A DNA stretch of 64,000 nucleotides from Ulva prolifera (lineage: Eukaryota; Chlorophyta; Ulvophyceae; Ulvales; Ulvaceae). Where the stretch lies: positions 8,362,807 through 8,426,806 of the forward strand of contig CM041200.1 in the NCBI GenBank assembly GCA_023078555.1, given 5' to 3'. The notes beneath the pieces are model-generated. The model made no database searches. It was not told where the DNA came from and saw nothing but the letters and a program-made list of their open reading frames with translations. Each line of letters begins with the position of its first letter. Positions within the stretch are counted from its first letter, which is position 1. Below are positions 1 to 12,508 of the stretch, in pieces. The position numbers were made by a program, and so were the translations under genes.

Positions 1-567
1 GAACGAGCCACGCCAGCGCGAAGGTGCGTGTGTCGTTTCAGCCTTGCCAAACAGATCAGCCAATGCGTCGTTCGCCTCTGTAGAATCCCTCAACAATCAA
101 CAAGACATGAGAAAGACATAGGTTGTGGCCTTGGGCGTCATACTTACACCCTCAGAAGACTGACATCTCTCCGTTGCCTAGATGCCCCCGTGCCAGACAA
201 AAAGTGGCTTCAGTGGCTTTGGTCACACAGTACGCACCTGCCTTGCTTTGTCATTGTAACACAGTACGCACCAAGACATTCGCATCAGCTGACTCCGGAT
301 GTGATATGTTCATGCTTGAGCATACACTTGTCCTCATACAAGGTCTATGGCGAAAGGGATCGCAGCTTGAGCTGGGCATAACTCTTGACACACATGTGCC
401 CCAGCCTCAAGGACCCCCATGGGGCTTCAGAGACTGCAAATTTCAGCCTGCGGCGCAATGCTGTGTCAGTCAGGCCAGCGCTGATTGACGTAGTGGACGT
501 GGTTCCTGCTCGTAGTGCACGTGGATAGTCCTCAGGCTATCTGATTCCTACATGTACATGTGTGGTT

Positions 568-640
568 GTGTTACAAGGAAAAAGGCAGCAAGGCGGGCAG
601 CACCGCGGAAGAAGCAAACAAACGAAGCAAACACCCACGC
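568..640 (+). repeat. Foldback terminus copy (GTGTTACAAGG family)
   Basis: GTGTTACAAGGAAAAAGGCA, then GCAAGGCGGGCAGCACCGCG and an A-rich GAAGCAAACAAACGAAGC tail, closely matching 8884-8950 and the inverse of 36673-36624. No facing partner within 1 kb. Confidence 0.6.
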
Positions 641-2702
641 ACGCGACACCCACCACCACGCCCAAAAAAAAAACCAACATGTGTGGTTGTGAAGCCCTGC
701 ACAGCAATCCAAGGCAGTCACGCTGTCTGCACATTTGCTGAAAAGCCACGCTTCTCCGAAGCCATTGCCAGAGCTGGAGAGCCGTTGCTGTGCACAGATT
801 CTTTGTTTACCACTCTCACTATATCCTGAACTTCTTGAACTTGAAGGCGGCGTCAATTGTCGTATGTGCACACCCAGCCTCGGGTCGCAGGTGAGCTTCC
901 ATGCATGCTCCTGTCACATGTCTGAGGGCCGCGTATCCCATTCACCTGCTCATTGGCCTGAGTCAGAAACATCTTCTTCTTACAGCGATGCCTCAAACGT
1001 TTGGTACCAGCGAAAGCGTCAATTGGAAGTGAGGCCCACAAGCGTGTCCTGAGACAGCTCTTTCTGCAACACCAGCCTACAAGTTGTATCTGAGGCATCC
1101 TGAGGTTCCCCAGATCTCAATGAGTGTGCACATATCATAAGCCTGGAGGCACATCATACAGCGGTGTACGTAAACGATGTACATGGCCCTGCCCTTCGTG
1201 GGCTATCGGATGTCTGGTCAAAACTGCACACTGTGAGGCAGCCAGCCACTCACACAGGCACTGTAGCCAGGTGACCAAACAAATGTTACATACCTGAAGT
1301 CAGCTCCAGATAGCATTTGTTAAGGAACTTGAGGGACTTTGGAAAGCGTATGGTCTCGCGTGGTGATGTAGCCAACGTCCAGTGGGGCGATGCTTGCTTC
1401 AGAGTGTCAGAAGAGGGTGACCACCTCTCGTTCTCCTCCACAGAAGTCTTGATGCAGCTGAAGCTGCAGCTTCTGTTTCAGGGCGGGTAGCCTCTGCCGA
1501 CATGCATGCAGCTCACATCACACCTGTGACCACCTCTGCGCTTCATTGTCTCTGGCGCTTCCACATTCAGTTGGTTAAGGTGTGCAGATGAATTGCTGCA
1601 TGACATCTGAATGGATAAGTAGATGCAGATTTGCTGATTGATTACATTGTCTGATCACTTGATCTGCCACTGGTGATAGCATTGCCCTTGTAAAGCCATG
1701 GCACTGGTACCGGTAATACAGACATCAAGGTTACGAGGCACAACAGGTCACTCAGAACCCATTGGCAATCGCAGAGGCTGGCCATGCAGCCACCGCTCCT
1801 CAGATGCCACTAACATCCCCCAACACCCCCTCAGCACCTATAGCTAGGTACAACAAAAGTGCAGACATCAGCATTCTGTGACATCTTCACTGTACTGCGC
1901 ACATGGTTCAGATCCTGGCAAACAGCGGGATTTAAACTCAACACATCTCATGGAACTGCCTACCTGTGTCAGTGACGCACATCAGTGGAACCGATCTAAT
2001 GCATGCATACAGACGGATGATGATCCATCCGTCAGCACTCCCCCCTGGCGTCCGTCTCCAGGAGACGCCGTCCCCCCGTCAAAGCCAACATTCTCTAGAG
2101 AAAGCGAGCGCATCCCGCTGGAAGCTGTCCCTCAGCGATGCAGTACCGCTACAATTTGAAAAATTCCAGCTGGCGGGAATCCCTCCGGGAAAAAATGGCC
2201 CTGTAGTGCACATTTTGCATCACTGGGTGGACAGCTGTGATGGAGCTGCTCTGTGGCTCTGCGGTGCTGCCTGACGTGTCACCTTGGCCATTGCAAACAC
2301 ATGCATGCTGCACCAACCGCCAGCAACACTGAGGCTGCATCGGCCAGTCCGGAGCAGATCGCGGTCCGCCTGAGGGCAGCTGGCCCATCAGGCCGTATGT
2401 GGCGCTCAAGCACGTCCGCTGGCGGTGCTGCTCGGGCCTGTCAGGAAAAGCGCCCACCCGAAGGTGTACTACTTTCCTTTGAGGATCTGGTCATATATGT
2501 ACTTGAGTGCTGATGACTCATCATGACAGGGCCTCGCCGCCCTTTACCCTTGTAACACTCCAAGCTTAAGTCTGCTAGCAATTGCCAGCACTTAAGTACA
2601 GCTGCAGGCCTAGGCCTGCACCCGCCATATATCCACTGAATCGCGCAGCCAGAGCTTTTGGCGCCGGCAGCTTCGAGTGCTCTTCATCGACCAGGGATGA
2701 TT

Positions 2703-2740
2703 GGGACAGTCCAGTGATATGACCGCGATACCACTTGACT
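2703..2740. repeat. Hairpin element (TGTGGCAATCCAGTG family)
   Basis: GTCCAGTGATATGACCGC with the inverted right arm ATACCACTTGAC; somewhat diverged. Confidence 0.5.
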
Positions 2741-2962
2741 CATGCATGGCGCGAGGCAGTCGTGTTTCGGTCAAAGCACTGGCCTCTCCCAATCACTGCA
2801 ATGTCGACTTACTGGACTTGAACATGTCCTACGGTGGGCCCGTCTCCAATGCGCTGCCGGCGCAGGCTCCAAGGCTATGTGCCTCTTCTCAAAGTACTGT
2901 CCATGCATATGGTGCATGCATGCTGACTCAGCCTCCTGATCATGAGGAGGAGACAGCTATAT

Positions 2963-3000
2963 GTAGTTACAAAGGACAGGGGCCGGGCACGGAGCCGGAG
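2963..3000 (+). repeat. GTTACAAAGGACAG family terminus
   Basis: GTAGTTACAAAGGACAGGGG, then CCGGGCACGGAGCCG. Matches 11503-11542 and the inverses of 31460-31422 and 33210-33187. Confidence 0.55.
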
Positions 3001-4335
3001 CCGGCTGTATGTATACTATAGTATTACAAATATGTCCGGTATACGTATATGTCCGGTATGTCCTGCTGACAGGCATGTCTTGCCTCCATTGAGCACCGTG
3101 AACCTCTATCTATGAGGGTGAATCTTTTCAGCGATTCCCGGAGGAGTGCACTACACAATCACCTGCCCTGGCCAGGGCTCGCGCAGCTGCACACCAACTC
3201 GGCGATGTCGACAACAATGCTGCGCCCAGCGTTGGGCACCCCAAGTGTTGCTATCGCCGCAGCCGCGGCGCACGACTGCGCGCTGCGCGCTGCGCGCTGC
3301 GGTCCGGAGCCAGGGCACTCTGGCGGAACAGCGCGCAAGGTGTGTGGCCAAGCTGCTGCTGTGAAGACGGGTACATGCTTTCACACCACACTGTCAGGGG
3401 GCAGCACGGGCGAACGCGTGCGCCCACAGGCGCGCACATGCGTGTCGGCAGCTGTGAGCAGGCCTAGGCAGCGCGTGCCGCCGTATGGACAAATCATGGT
3501 CTGATGGCCGGGCCCCGGGGGTGGGCTGAAACACCCAACACCCATGCGCCGGAAGCTTAGGGCCTGTGCATAGTGACCTGCTGAGATCGATACCGGTGAG
3601 TCTTCTGCTCAGGCTGATGCCTCTGCTTTACATGTAGCCAAGCCACGTGGCTTGCCCCGTGCAAGGGGATCGAGTGCCACCGTGACTGAGAACATCCAAT
3701 TGCATATTTGCAAGTATTCATGCGCATACGAGACAGGGTGAGCAGCACAGGCGGCCATGGACCGTACACCTCTCTAGACGAGAATGCCGCGAAGAGCAGT
3801 ATCTCGAGATGATGCACCATGATGGTGTAGCTCCGCAGCCATGCATGGGGCCACGTGTACACCGGCAGCGTCGGGAATCCGACTCGGGATATCTCGAGAC
3901 AGGCGCGCACCAGTTGCAACCTTCCGGTCTGACCAGAAAGTTGCAATCAGCTGATACATCGTCTAGACATCGCCGGCGCCGTTCGCCGGCGCCCATACAA
4001 CGGCGGGTGAACGTCGCGTCGACGTCGCGATGATGCCTGAGAACGTGCCGTAACCGCCAATTTGACATTTCGGCGGGTTTCCCGCCAGGAAAGAATTCAC
4101 ATGTAGAGCACTGATTACCACTCATGGCGCACCTGCAGGAACGACGTGTGACGTGCGACACCTGCAGCAACACCACGCGCATATGGCTGCAGGGTGGAGA
4201 TGATCGGCAAACGAATGAATATGCCGATCACGCGCATCCGCTGCAATCTGCGATATGCTGGTACGCACCCGAGAGGGCTCCCGCCTGCCGGCCAAGAGGG
4301 GTTCCACCTGCCGGCCGCGGATCCGGATGGCCGTT

Positions 4336-4363
4336 GGGGGGGGGGGGGGGGGGGGGGGGGGGG
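4336..4363. repeat. G28 homopolymer
   Basis: 28 consecutive G on the plus strand; the length may be a sequencing estimate. Confidence 0.8.
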
Positions 4364-4706
4364 TTTCAACGTATGTATATCTTGTATATGACGCCGGTGT
4401 TACAGACGACACGTCATCTGTCTTCCAGAAGAGTTAAGACTGGTTTCGGCCAATTATTACACATGCGCAAGCTGCAGCTAGGCCTGCAGCGGGACACTTG
4501 TTAGTACCCAGTTGATCCACACCCGGGCGGGTGCGTTAGCAGACCACTGTTGCGACATGCTGGCCTGGCCAGGCCTGGGTTGGTGGTTCGTTCCTGCAAG
4601 GCTCGCTGGGATGACGGTGCACGCTGCCCGCCACGACGTCGTGACGTCGAGCACTCGAGGCCCTCGACGCGTCGCGACGCCTCTGTCCCGGTGACACCCA
4701 ATGTAA

Positions 4707-4926
4707 TTACAGAAGAGCGAACGGTAAAAGACAACCACAACATTAAAACCTCATCCGAAGTGTCAGCCACACAGGCACGTCCACACTTGTCATCAACCAT
4801 GCGCCAGCAGGTACAGTGCTTCGTGGTTGCCATCGATGCACGCCCGCAACGCCGACGATAACGCTTCGTCCGCGGCCGACGAGACGACGTCGCGTCGTTG
4901 TCTTCTCCCGTTCACTCTTTTGTAAC
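4707..4926. mobile_element. Short inverted-repeat element with TTACARAAGAGYGAACGG ends
   Basis: Left TTACAGAAGAGCGAACGG then TAAAAGACAAC faces the inverse of 4925-4896, TTACAAAAGAGTGAACGGG then AGAAGACAAC: about 30 bp, a few mismatches. Single right ends of the same family lie at 5422-5399 and 6674-6652, and left-type copies at 6003 and 12488. Confidence 0.55.
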
Positions 4927-5398
4927 CACGAGTCGACGTCGATGTACGCACGTGAATGCGTGGCGGGAGCTAAAGGCCCGGGGCCATCGATCCGACGATG
5001 TGTGGAATCACCAGCAAGTTGATCACTTTTGTAGCTACTAGTTGCAGCGCAAGGTGCTGAATTCAGCTGAACAGGCTCGAATCATGGCGAGGCGTCGCGA
5101 GGTCGGTGTCCTGACAGCCCTCGTGACTTGTGAACTAGCAGCTGTGATCGGGGTCGAGCCCGAACACCGTCCGCGACGCGCCGCGATCGAGCCGCGCGTG
5201 CAGAGTGCACAGGGCCCTGCAGGGGCCACCTGCATCGATCAATATCATGTGGGCATCTACAGGGTGACCCTACGCCCAGGCGGACTGCTTAGCTACTAAG
5301 CTTAGTAAAGCTTTGCCGCACGTCGAACACCTTGTTGAAAAGCGAACCCCCTCAGCCCAGTCGGTTGAGATTCGGTTTTGGTGTTTGTGTTCTCCGGG

Positions 5399-5422
5399 AT
5401 ATCCCGTTCACTCTTTTGTAAT
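5399..5422 (-). repeat. Solo terminus, TTACAAAAGAGTGAACGGG family
   Basis: The minus strand reads TTACAAAAGAGTGAACGGG; the preceding 20 bp resemble those at 6636-6655 (GGTTTGTRTTCTCC). Confidence 0.55.
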
Positions 5423-6001
5423 GCCTCAGCCAAGTCGGAATTCATTTCTTAGGCATACATTACAATGTCTTGACAATCGGCCCTGCACGGCGGCATGATT
5501 GGCGCCCTCGCAATGAGAGAGATGATCTGGACGCGACTATATCAAGGTTTCCGTCATTTGGTGCACGCGGCGTTACGACGCGTCAGCCAGCTGTGCCGCA
5601 CATCTCGTTCCCATCGAAATGCCAATAGGAATGCGTAAAGCCGAATCGAGATCCAAGACAGATCCGATCCGCATGCGGTCAAGGTTAGAGCCGACATGTA
5701 TTCGCTTATCTCTGCGAGGTGTGCTCGGCTTAACTCGTCGACTGTCGCCCCCGCAGCTGCAGCCGCGTGCTGCTGACGGCATGCGCAGCGTTGCCATTGG
5801 CAGCCCGAACCAGCGCAGCACCATAGGGCAGCAGCAGCTGCGCTGCGAACGTCCGAGTTCTCAAGCTCGTGACGTCGACGCGCAAAATGCCAGTGTTGAC
5901 TGCGGCCAGGTGGATCCACGTCATGAATTAACCGGTCGACCGGACGAGGCCTGCCGCGTTGAAGTCGAAGGCGTCGACGGTCGAAGCATCTGCAGATGAT
6001 G

Positions 6002-6675
6002 GCAGAAGAGCGAACGGGCTCAAATCTTACAGCGCACAAGAGTCGACATTTCAAGTGTTCGTGTGCTTGCGATGCTCGCCGCTTTCGCGGCGCTGCCCGC
6101 CTCGCCGCCCATGTCCGCACAAGAGGCTAGCTAGATTTCTCACGACGAAGCTTCAATCTCGCACTCACACTCGCACCATAGCCACACAAGGGCCGAACCG
6201 CACCCGGCAAGACCGAGACCTCAAGCTGGCGCCCTGCCTGATAAATTAAGCCTTGCTGACGCGAGACCATAGCTTACCTGTGACACAAAAGGTCTGATTT
6301 GCAAATCGTCTCTGCAATGCATCTTAGCATCAACCCCCTGCAGTGACACGTGTACATGTATACATCGACAGCTGGTGCATATGCATCGCCCGCTGCAAAC
6401 ATGCACCATACGATTCAGGACCTGTCACATGCCCGCCAGCACGCTCCCATAACCTCAGAAGATGTGACGAGGAAGCCGGCCTCCGTACGGCGTGGGCACG
6501 CAAGCCACTTGTTGCGTATGTTGCTGTTGATTCGGATCCGGCGGGTCTGGTGGACGCGATCCTGCCGGACTGAGGTGTGCGTGCGGTTGTAGTGTGATCA
6601 TGTGTCTGTGTGTTTCTGTTGATTCGGATGAGATTCATTTTGGGGTTTGTATTCTCCCGTTCACTCTTTTGTAAA
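6002..6675. repeat. Possible larger inverted pair of the GAAGAGYGAACGGG family
   Basis: GCAGAAGAGCGAACGGG at 6002 faces TTACAAAAGAGTGAACGGG (inverse of 6674-6656). The left copy lacks the initial TTACA match, so this may be two solo ends. No gene is visible inside. Confidence 0.35.
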
Positions 6676-7909
6676 CCCATATATCTGACATGAACATGCA
6701 TGCGTGCGCGGCCCATGGCCCGCGGGCCCGGCCGCTGCGACGAGGATGGTGGGGAGCAGGCAGGCATATCTCGGGATCCGCAGGGTGCATGCGTTGACAC
6801 ATCCATGTAGCAACAAGGAAACACTTCGCGCCGTACTTCGCGATATATATGACGTCGACCGAGAGATTCCGCTGGCAGGGGCACGAAGTGGGGCGGCGCT
6901 GGCCACGCGCGTTACACCTGAGGACACAGACGGAGAGGCAGGTGAATTCAATCCGAATTAATTTGTACTGTCATCGCTTTGTAGCGCATGCAAGGGGCCC
7001 TGCAGGGGATTCATGCAATATTGCAACTAATATTACTCACATGTATGCACCAGCACTGCTCCCCAAACACTGAGCAACAAGCAGGTGAAGGCAGCTAAGT
7101 ATATTTATGATGTTGGGGAAATGCAGGTGGGCCAGATGTCTAACTCTTACTGCCCATGCGTGCCGTACATCTCACATGCTCAGGGGGGTTCCCAGGTGGT
7201 CTACCCCTCAGCCCCTTCAGTCAGAGTTGGGGGTTCCCAGTCTTTCCCCACCACCACTCATGTGGCTGATTTCAAGATCAATTGCATTCCCTGATTTGCA
7301 CGCATCTGCATGCAGAGCTGCAGAGCTGGTGTTGCGAGCTCGAGCCTCGCGAGCTGAGCTCCGATGACTGCGATCCCCCCCGCCATGCGCGTACAGGGTC
7401 CTTCAGGCTACCCCACACAGGCTACCCCACATGTATGATGCAGGCAGGTAGCACCGCGTGGGGCCTAACCATGACACTACATGCATCAGGCTTGAGCTCC
7501 AGGTGACCGTCTACCGATTCGAATCGGGTCATGATATCAGTCATGATATCAGTCGGAGTCACTCCCCGGTGACATGCTCCCCAACACGTATCCTCAGCCA
7601 CCCCAGGCCCCAACCTCGGCCGCACCCGGCCTCTCTCATCGCGCCCAGGCACCCTGGGCCGTCCCATACGGTCAGCCTCTCGCGACCTCTAGAGATGCCA
7701 CCAGGCCTCTGCCCGCCAAATTGGCCGCAACTTCCGTATGGCGTCAAACAGCCGCTGCAGCTAGCCATCCCTTCTTTCCGCCAGATGGCTGCCAGATACT
7801 GCAAGGCCCGCGGCGCGATCGGCAGCTTCATTGCCTGGGGTCAGTGTACACGTATGGAAATCATCAGGTGTACCGGCGTATATACATATATCAGGGGTAT
7901 ATGGTGCAC

Positions 7910-7931
7910 GGGGGGGGGGGGGGGGGGGGGG
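7910..7931. repeat. G22 homopolymer
   Basis: 22 consecutive G, preceded by GGTATATGGTGCAC. Confidence 0.8.
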
Positions 7932-8394
7932 TTGAAGGGATGGGGCTGCGCATGCGGATTTGCACAGTTGGATGGATGGGGTGTGACGGGGGGTGCAACG
8001 GGCGGAGGGGGGCTCCGTGCAGCGGATCGGCGGCCGATGCGGAGTGATGTGATTTGCCCCACGTTGGTGACGGGCAGGGGTTCTGGTGCACCGAGCTGTG
8101 GCATAGGGGTGCATGGGGGTGCACCAGGGGAGGTGATTCACGGGCGGCCCCAGGGTGCACTGCACGGCCGGGAGACCTTGGGGCTGTCCTGCCATCAGGG
8201 GTCCCAGTGGTGCGCGCACGCTGATATGCATGGGCTGCAATCGGTGTGCATTGCTGATGTGATTGGGTGTTAGTGTGTGGTGCCAGCGGCACAACACAGA
8301 ACACCCCCCCGGCGTTGTTGTGGGCGGCGACGTGTGCCTCGGGGGCGATGGCGCGCCAAGCCGTGGGGCGGGGGGTATGCATATGTGGGTGTGG

Positions 8395-8690
8395 GTGTTA
8401 CAAGGATACATCCTATTGTAAATGCGGCGAGGCGGGCAGCACCGCGAAAGAAGCCAGCAGAGCAAGCACACACCCAGTGTGGGTGTGGGTTTGGCCACAC
8501 CCATGGGTGTGTGGGTGTGGGTGGGTGTTGGCGCCTGTGGGTGCATGGCTGGTCGTGGGGGTGGGTGCTGGCGTGTGCGGAGGTGTGGGTGTGCTCGTCT
8601 GTGCTGCGTGATGGTGGTGGCGTGGGGGTGTTGCCGCGGCCTGCGGTGCCACCTGCCACAGAGGCCTCTCCGGCGTTGTCCTTGTAACAC
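8395..8690. mobile_element. Foldback element, GT-rich interior
   Basis: The left end GTGTTACAAGGATACATC carries the family body GGCGGGCAGCACCGCGAAAG at 8433-8452; the right end (inverse) is GTGTTACAAGGACAACGC. The interior plus strand is almost pure GTGGGTGT-type sequence. About 200 bp separate it from the next family member at 8884. Confidence 0.5.
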
Positions 8691-8883
8691 AGCACACCTG
8701 CCTCACCTGACTTTGTCTTTGCAATCCAGGCACGCACGAGGCCTCGACTCGGAGCCTGTCTTGGATGAGACTGCCCGGCTTCGGCACAGCGCTGTCGGCA
8801 TAGAGTAGTTTCTGCGGGGCACCCCAGAGCTGCGGCTTCTCGGACAACACGCAGTCGGTGCAGCTGTCGACGGTGGCGTCGGT

Positions 8884-9323
8884 GTGTTACAAGGACAAAG
8901 GCAGCAAGGCGGGCAGCACCGCGAAAGTAGCAAGCAGACGAAGCAAACACTTAGACACCCAAGCACATCACACCCATCACTGGCGCAGCAAGCGACACAG
9001 ATCCACAGACCGCCAAGCACACACCCACACACCAGCACACACAAGCACAGACCCCACGGCCCACACACAACAACACAAGTGGCGTCGGTGTGCCTGTGCG
9101 TTGCTCCGGCGGTGGTACCAGGGGGTTGGGGGTGGGTGCGTGTGGAGGTGCGTGTGGGGATTGGTTCGTGTGGTAGTGTGTAGGAGCGTGGGGGCGTGTG
9201 GGTGCTTGTTGTGCCTTGGCGTTGGCTGTTGCTCTCCTGCTACGTGCGCATTGCGTTTCTCGTGCTCTCCCTTTTGGTCCTGGCGGTGCTACCGGCCCCT
9301 CCGGCTTTTTTCCTTTGTAACAC
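8884..9323. mobile_element. Foldback element with GTGTTACAAGGACAAAG ends and inverted CA/GT interior
   Basis: The left end GTGTTACAAGGACAAAGGC faces a right end whose inverse is GTGTTACAAAGGAAAAAAGC. Between them the first half of the plus strand is CA-rich (8940-9080) and the second half GT-rich (9110-9215), so the interior is itself roughly self-complementary. The two ends belong to two sub-types of one terminal family. It lies in CA/GT microsatellite DNA, so target duplications cannot be read. Confidence 0.55.
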
Positions 9324-9509
9324 ACACCCACACCCACACGCAGAGCCGCCTGTGCCTGTGCGTTGTTCCGGCGGTGGTACCGGCCTCTCCGACTGAAGTC
9401 TGGACCTCCGTGGAGCGGTTGCTGCAGCATGCAACTGATGCACATGCACGGTGTATGCAGGAGAAATGCTGTCCCGATCCGCTGCCCCTCTGTCTCAAAG
9501 ACACACATG

Positions 9510-9568
9510 TCAATGTCCAGTAGCATTCGGCCGCGGCTCAGTAAATTCAGAGTTCCTTTGCTTGACAT
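9510..9568 (+). repeat. Dispersed repeat TCAATGTCC...CTCAGTAAATTCAG
   Basis: TCAATGTCCAGTAGCATTCG, then GCTCAGTAAATTCAGAG and TTCCTTTGC. About 55-60 bp shared with 54587-54640. Confidence 0.5.
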
Positions 9569-9705
9569 GTCCTTGTACCTCATTGAGAAGTTCAATGCGC
9601 GCGCGGTCACAATTAATTGAGGAGAAAGCCACACTCATTATTCAGCATGAGCCTTGTCTGCACGAGCCGTGACATGCACCGTGGGCATGATGGGGCTGTT
9701 CCACA

Positions 9706-9807
9706 GTGTTACAAGGACAAAGGCAGCAAGGCGTGATGGGACTGTTCCACAGTGCAACCTAGGTACGCAGTTCTGCCTCTATATATATGGCTTTCTCCTT
9801 GTAACAC
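9706..9807. mobile_element. Short foldback pair, 102 bp
   Basis: GTGTTACAAGGACAAAGGC at 9706 faces an inverted GTGTTACAAGGAGAAAG at 9807-9791. The 26-bp phrase around GGGACTGTTCCACAGTG occurs twice, once just outside the left end and once inside. Confidence 0.45.
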
Positions 9808-9911
9808 ACTCAAACCTGCCTCAAGCTGGCCTGCCTCAAGTTCGCCTACCTCACCATGTCTGTACCACACACACTCACATAGTCGTGTGTGTGGCTGTGC
9901 GGCTGAGCGGC

Positions 9912-9972
9912 GGGGTTCCCCTGGTTGCTGCTCGCGGTGCTACCTGCCTTGCATGCTCTGTCCTTGCAACAC
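9912..9972 (-). repeat. Foldback terminus copy, CAGGGGAACC sub-type
   Basis: The minus strand reads GTGTTGCAAGGACAGAGC, then GGCAGGTAGCACCGCGAGCA and GCAACCAGGGGAACC; about 90% identical to 37332-37270. Confidence 0.6.
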
Positions 9973-11502
9973 ACACTCACATGGCAGCTGTGCTGGGGTG
10001 CATGCGCCGTGGATTATCTGTGGATGACTGCTGGGCTGTCCAACCCTTAGCTGGTCTCAATTCAGTGTTCTGTCCACTGCTTGGGCTGCTGAGGCTGCAT
10101 CATTTCGTTGGAGGTGGTGGCCTGCTGGCCAACATGGCATTCTGTATCAGTTATTTGCAACATGTGGTGTCATTGTGTTGATGGCAACCGGGTCCAGGAG
10201 CCCAGTGCCCAGTGCCATGACAATGGCTGCCACGCCCAGAGCTGCAGGCAGAGCAGAGCAGCAATGGCAGTTCGGGTGCTGTCATCTCTGTCAAGCTCTG
10301 CAAGTGCCCCTGAATGAGATGATGCAGGTCAGTTATAACTGACACGGGTGTATCACATAGGACAATGACTGATCCTTGGGCACAGGACCCCGTCCTCAGG
10401 AGGAAAGAGGCACTGCTGCATGATATTCAAACAACTGCTATATTGGTCTGTGTATACAAACCCCAGAGAAGTAGGCAGAGGCAGGTCGCACTGCAGAGAC
10501 TACACAATTTAATGTTCACTGAACACAGGCATTTCAAGCACCCTTTGTGTTTGTTGAACAAAGCACAAACAAGGCACACCAGAGCAGGTGTCAGCAACTG
10601 CCACGAGGAAGCAGAACCACTCCAAGCTTCTGAGCATCTATGCAGCTGCATGCAGGGCAGACCCGACCTGGACACGTTTTTTTTGTTCAGGAGCCATATG
10701 TCACATGATGCAAGTGTGCAAGAACTCCAGAGACATCTCCAGATCATTTTGGCCATGCATGTGCCCAATCACACGCGTACCTGCCCAAAATCGAGGACAC
10801 AGTGCCAGGTAGGTTGACTGGTCCTTGGGCAAAGGATCGTCTTCTGTGAGGACGTGATACGCGGTCAAACCTTGATCTGCAGCTCAGCATGGGGTCTGGC
10901 ACCACCCATTACTGGGTGCCAGGTTTGTTCCTCAGTGGGTCTGCCCATGCCCATGCACACATGTACTCAAGATAAGCTCTTACGGATCTCATGAGGCGCC
11001 ATGAGGCGCCATGACGTTCTGAGGTTCTGTATGAATCTCATCATGTTGTGATGTTCCAACTGAATACTCTCATGCCAGGCAGGGCTTAGGTACCTGCATC
11101 ATGCCTTGCAACGTCAGGTCTTGCCAGGACCTCCCCAACTGATTATCTCAGCATCGCATGAACGCATTATCTCTTGAAGTAGTAAGTCAGGCGGTGGCAC
11201 ACGGCAGTGGGAAGCTGCCCCACAACTCGCTTGCCACCTGTGGCCACACATTCGGCAGGCAAGCCGCACGCATGCTTGCATTCGTATCGTCATGGTGCTG
11301 TGTACCATCTGAGGCAGAAAAGTGCACTGGTTGTTGCTGGCTACATGACAGTCACGGACAGTCACGAAATGATCCGGCCTTGCCAAACGGCCTCATCAGA
11401 TGTCATGTCTAGGCGAGTCGAGCAAACAACATGTTGCTGCAGCAGCATGCATGTACACATCTGCTCGAGCGATATCGATCGGTACACAGCTGCACGCATG
11501 CA

Positions 11503-11542
11503 TGTAGTTGCAAAGGACAGAGGCCGGGCATCGAGCCGTTGC
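11503..11542 (+). repeat. GTTACAAAGGACAG family terminus
   Basis: GTAGTTGCAAAGGACAGAGG, then CCGGGCATCGAGCCGTTGC. Confidence 0.55.
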
Positions 11543-12202
11543 TAGGAATTCACACACAAATCCACTAACGCAGTCATGGCACTAGGCCGCGCACGAGCGC
11601 GCACCATCGCCCTGCCGGTAATTCCAGCATGAATGCGGGTGTTCGCTGAGGGGCTGCTTGTTTACTGCAATTGTGCTGTTTTCCTGTTTACACCTCCCTG
11701 CCGCAGTGCGGGCCCTGCGACGCCACATGTACACTCGCTCCTCGCAGCATGCCCACATTCAATCACTGCATGTAGTGTAGCTAGCTACATACATCATTAG
11801 TCCGTGCACGGGAAAGTGCATGCGCTGCGACCGTGCAGGCGGGCGAACCATGTACAGACCACTTACAAGAATGTACTGACCGCTTCTCCGCAAGTTTCCA
11901 TCTGCGCGTCGAACTCACGTCGTAGCCACATGCTGCGACGCTGCAGTGATGCACAGTGTGCCTATCATCTGCTGCGATTCATGATGCCACGCTATCGCAG
12001 GCTAACCAATGAATTGATTACTTTTGATTGCAACTCAGCCATTTGCGGCGGTGCCTGCACTCGAGCTCTTTACCCGCTGAGCCTACCTTTGTAGGGTGCA
12101 TGCGGCTGCAGCTGGGCGGTACCGGGCTGTGTGAACGAGGAGCGCATGCATGCGCGAGTGCAGCGTCCTGAAAAGTCCGTCATTGTGGAGTCCAGCTTTT
12201 AA

Positions 12203-12238
12203 GGCAATCCAGTGATATGGCCGCTATACCACTGGATC
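12203..12238. repeat. Hairpin element
   Basis: GGCAATCCAGTGATATGG, then CCGCTATACCACTGGATCC. Arms ATCCAGTGATA and TATACCACTGGAT pair around GGCCGC with one mismatch. Confidence 0.65.
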
Positions 12239-12487
12239 CTTGCACGCCGCGACCGTACGTGGCGTGACAGGTGGCATTACAGCTAGCAGCGCTGCTGCCG
12301 GACTGGCGCAATGCTCAGCGACATGTACATGTCGCGACATCAACGTCGCACGTGTCGCACGCCGACGTCGATCGCCGTCTCGAGATTGAAGTCCACGAGA
12401 CGTATGCGTATTCTGCATGAACGTATCGAAAGTGCAAGCGCAGGGACGCCACATCTCAGTGTTGCACTGGCTAGGTACGGAAAATTG

Positions 12488-12508
12488 TTTACAGAAGAGT
12501 GAACGGGA
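12488..12508 (+). repeat. Solo terminus, TTACAGAAGAGTGAACGGG family
   Basis: TTTACAGAAGAGTGAACGGG is followed by ATCCCGTTTGTTCCGG, a short local inverted repeat. Confidence 0.5.

Larger units (their letters stand above)
641..4335. other. No gene seen
   Basis: Only short frames without coding character. Contains scattered termini and hairpins listed separately, a CGCGCTG-type run near 3278-3300, and a GCCGGCGCC inverted repeat at 3971-3992. Confidence 0.5.
4927..8394. other. No gene seen
   Basis: Repeat termini, an ACTAAGCTTAGT palindrome near 5297, a duplicated TCATGATATCAGTC at about 7529-7556, and G22. No frame here has domain content. Confidence 0.45.

Noticed and set aside
7761-9634. 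Long His/Pro/Thr-rich frames
   Set aside because: Read-through of CA/GT repeats inside foldback elements.
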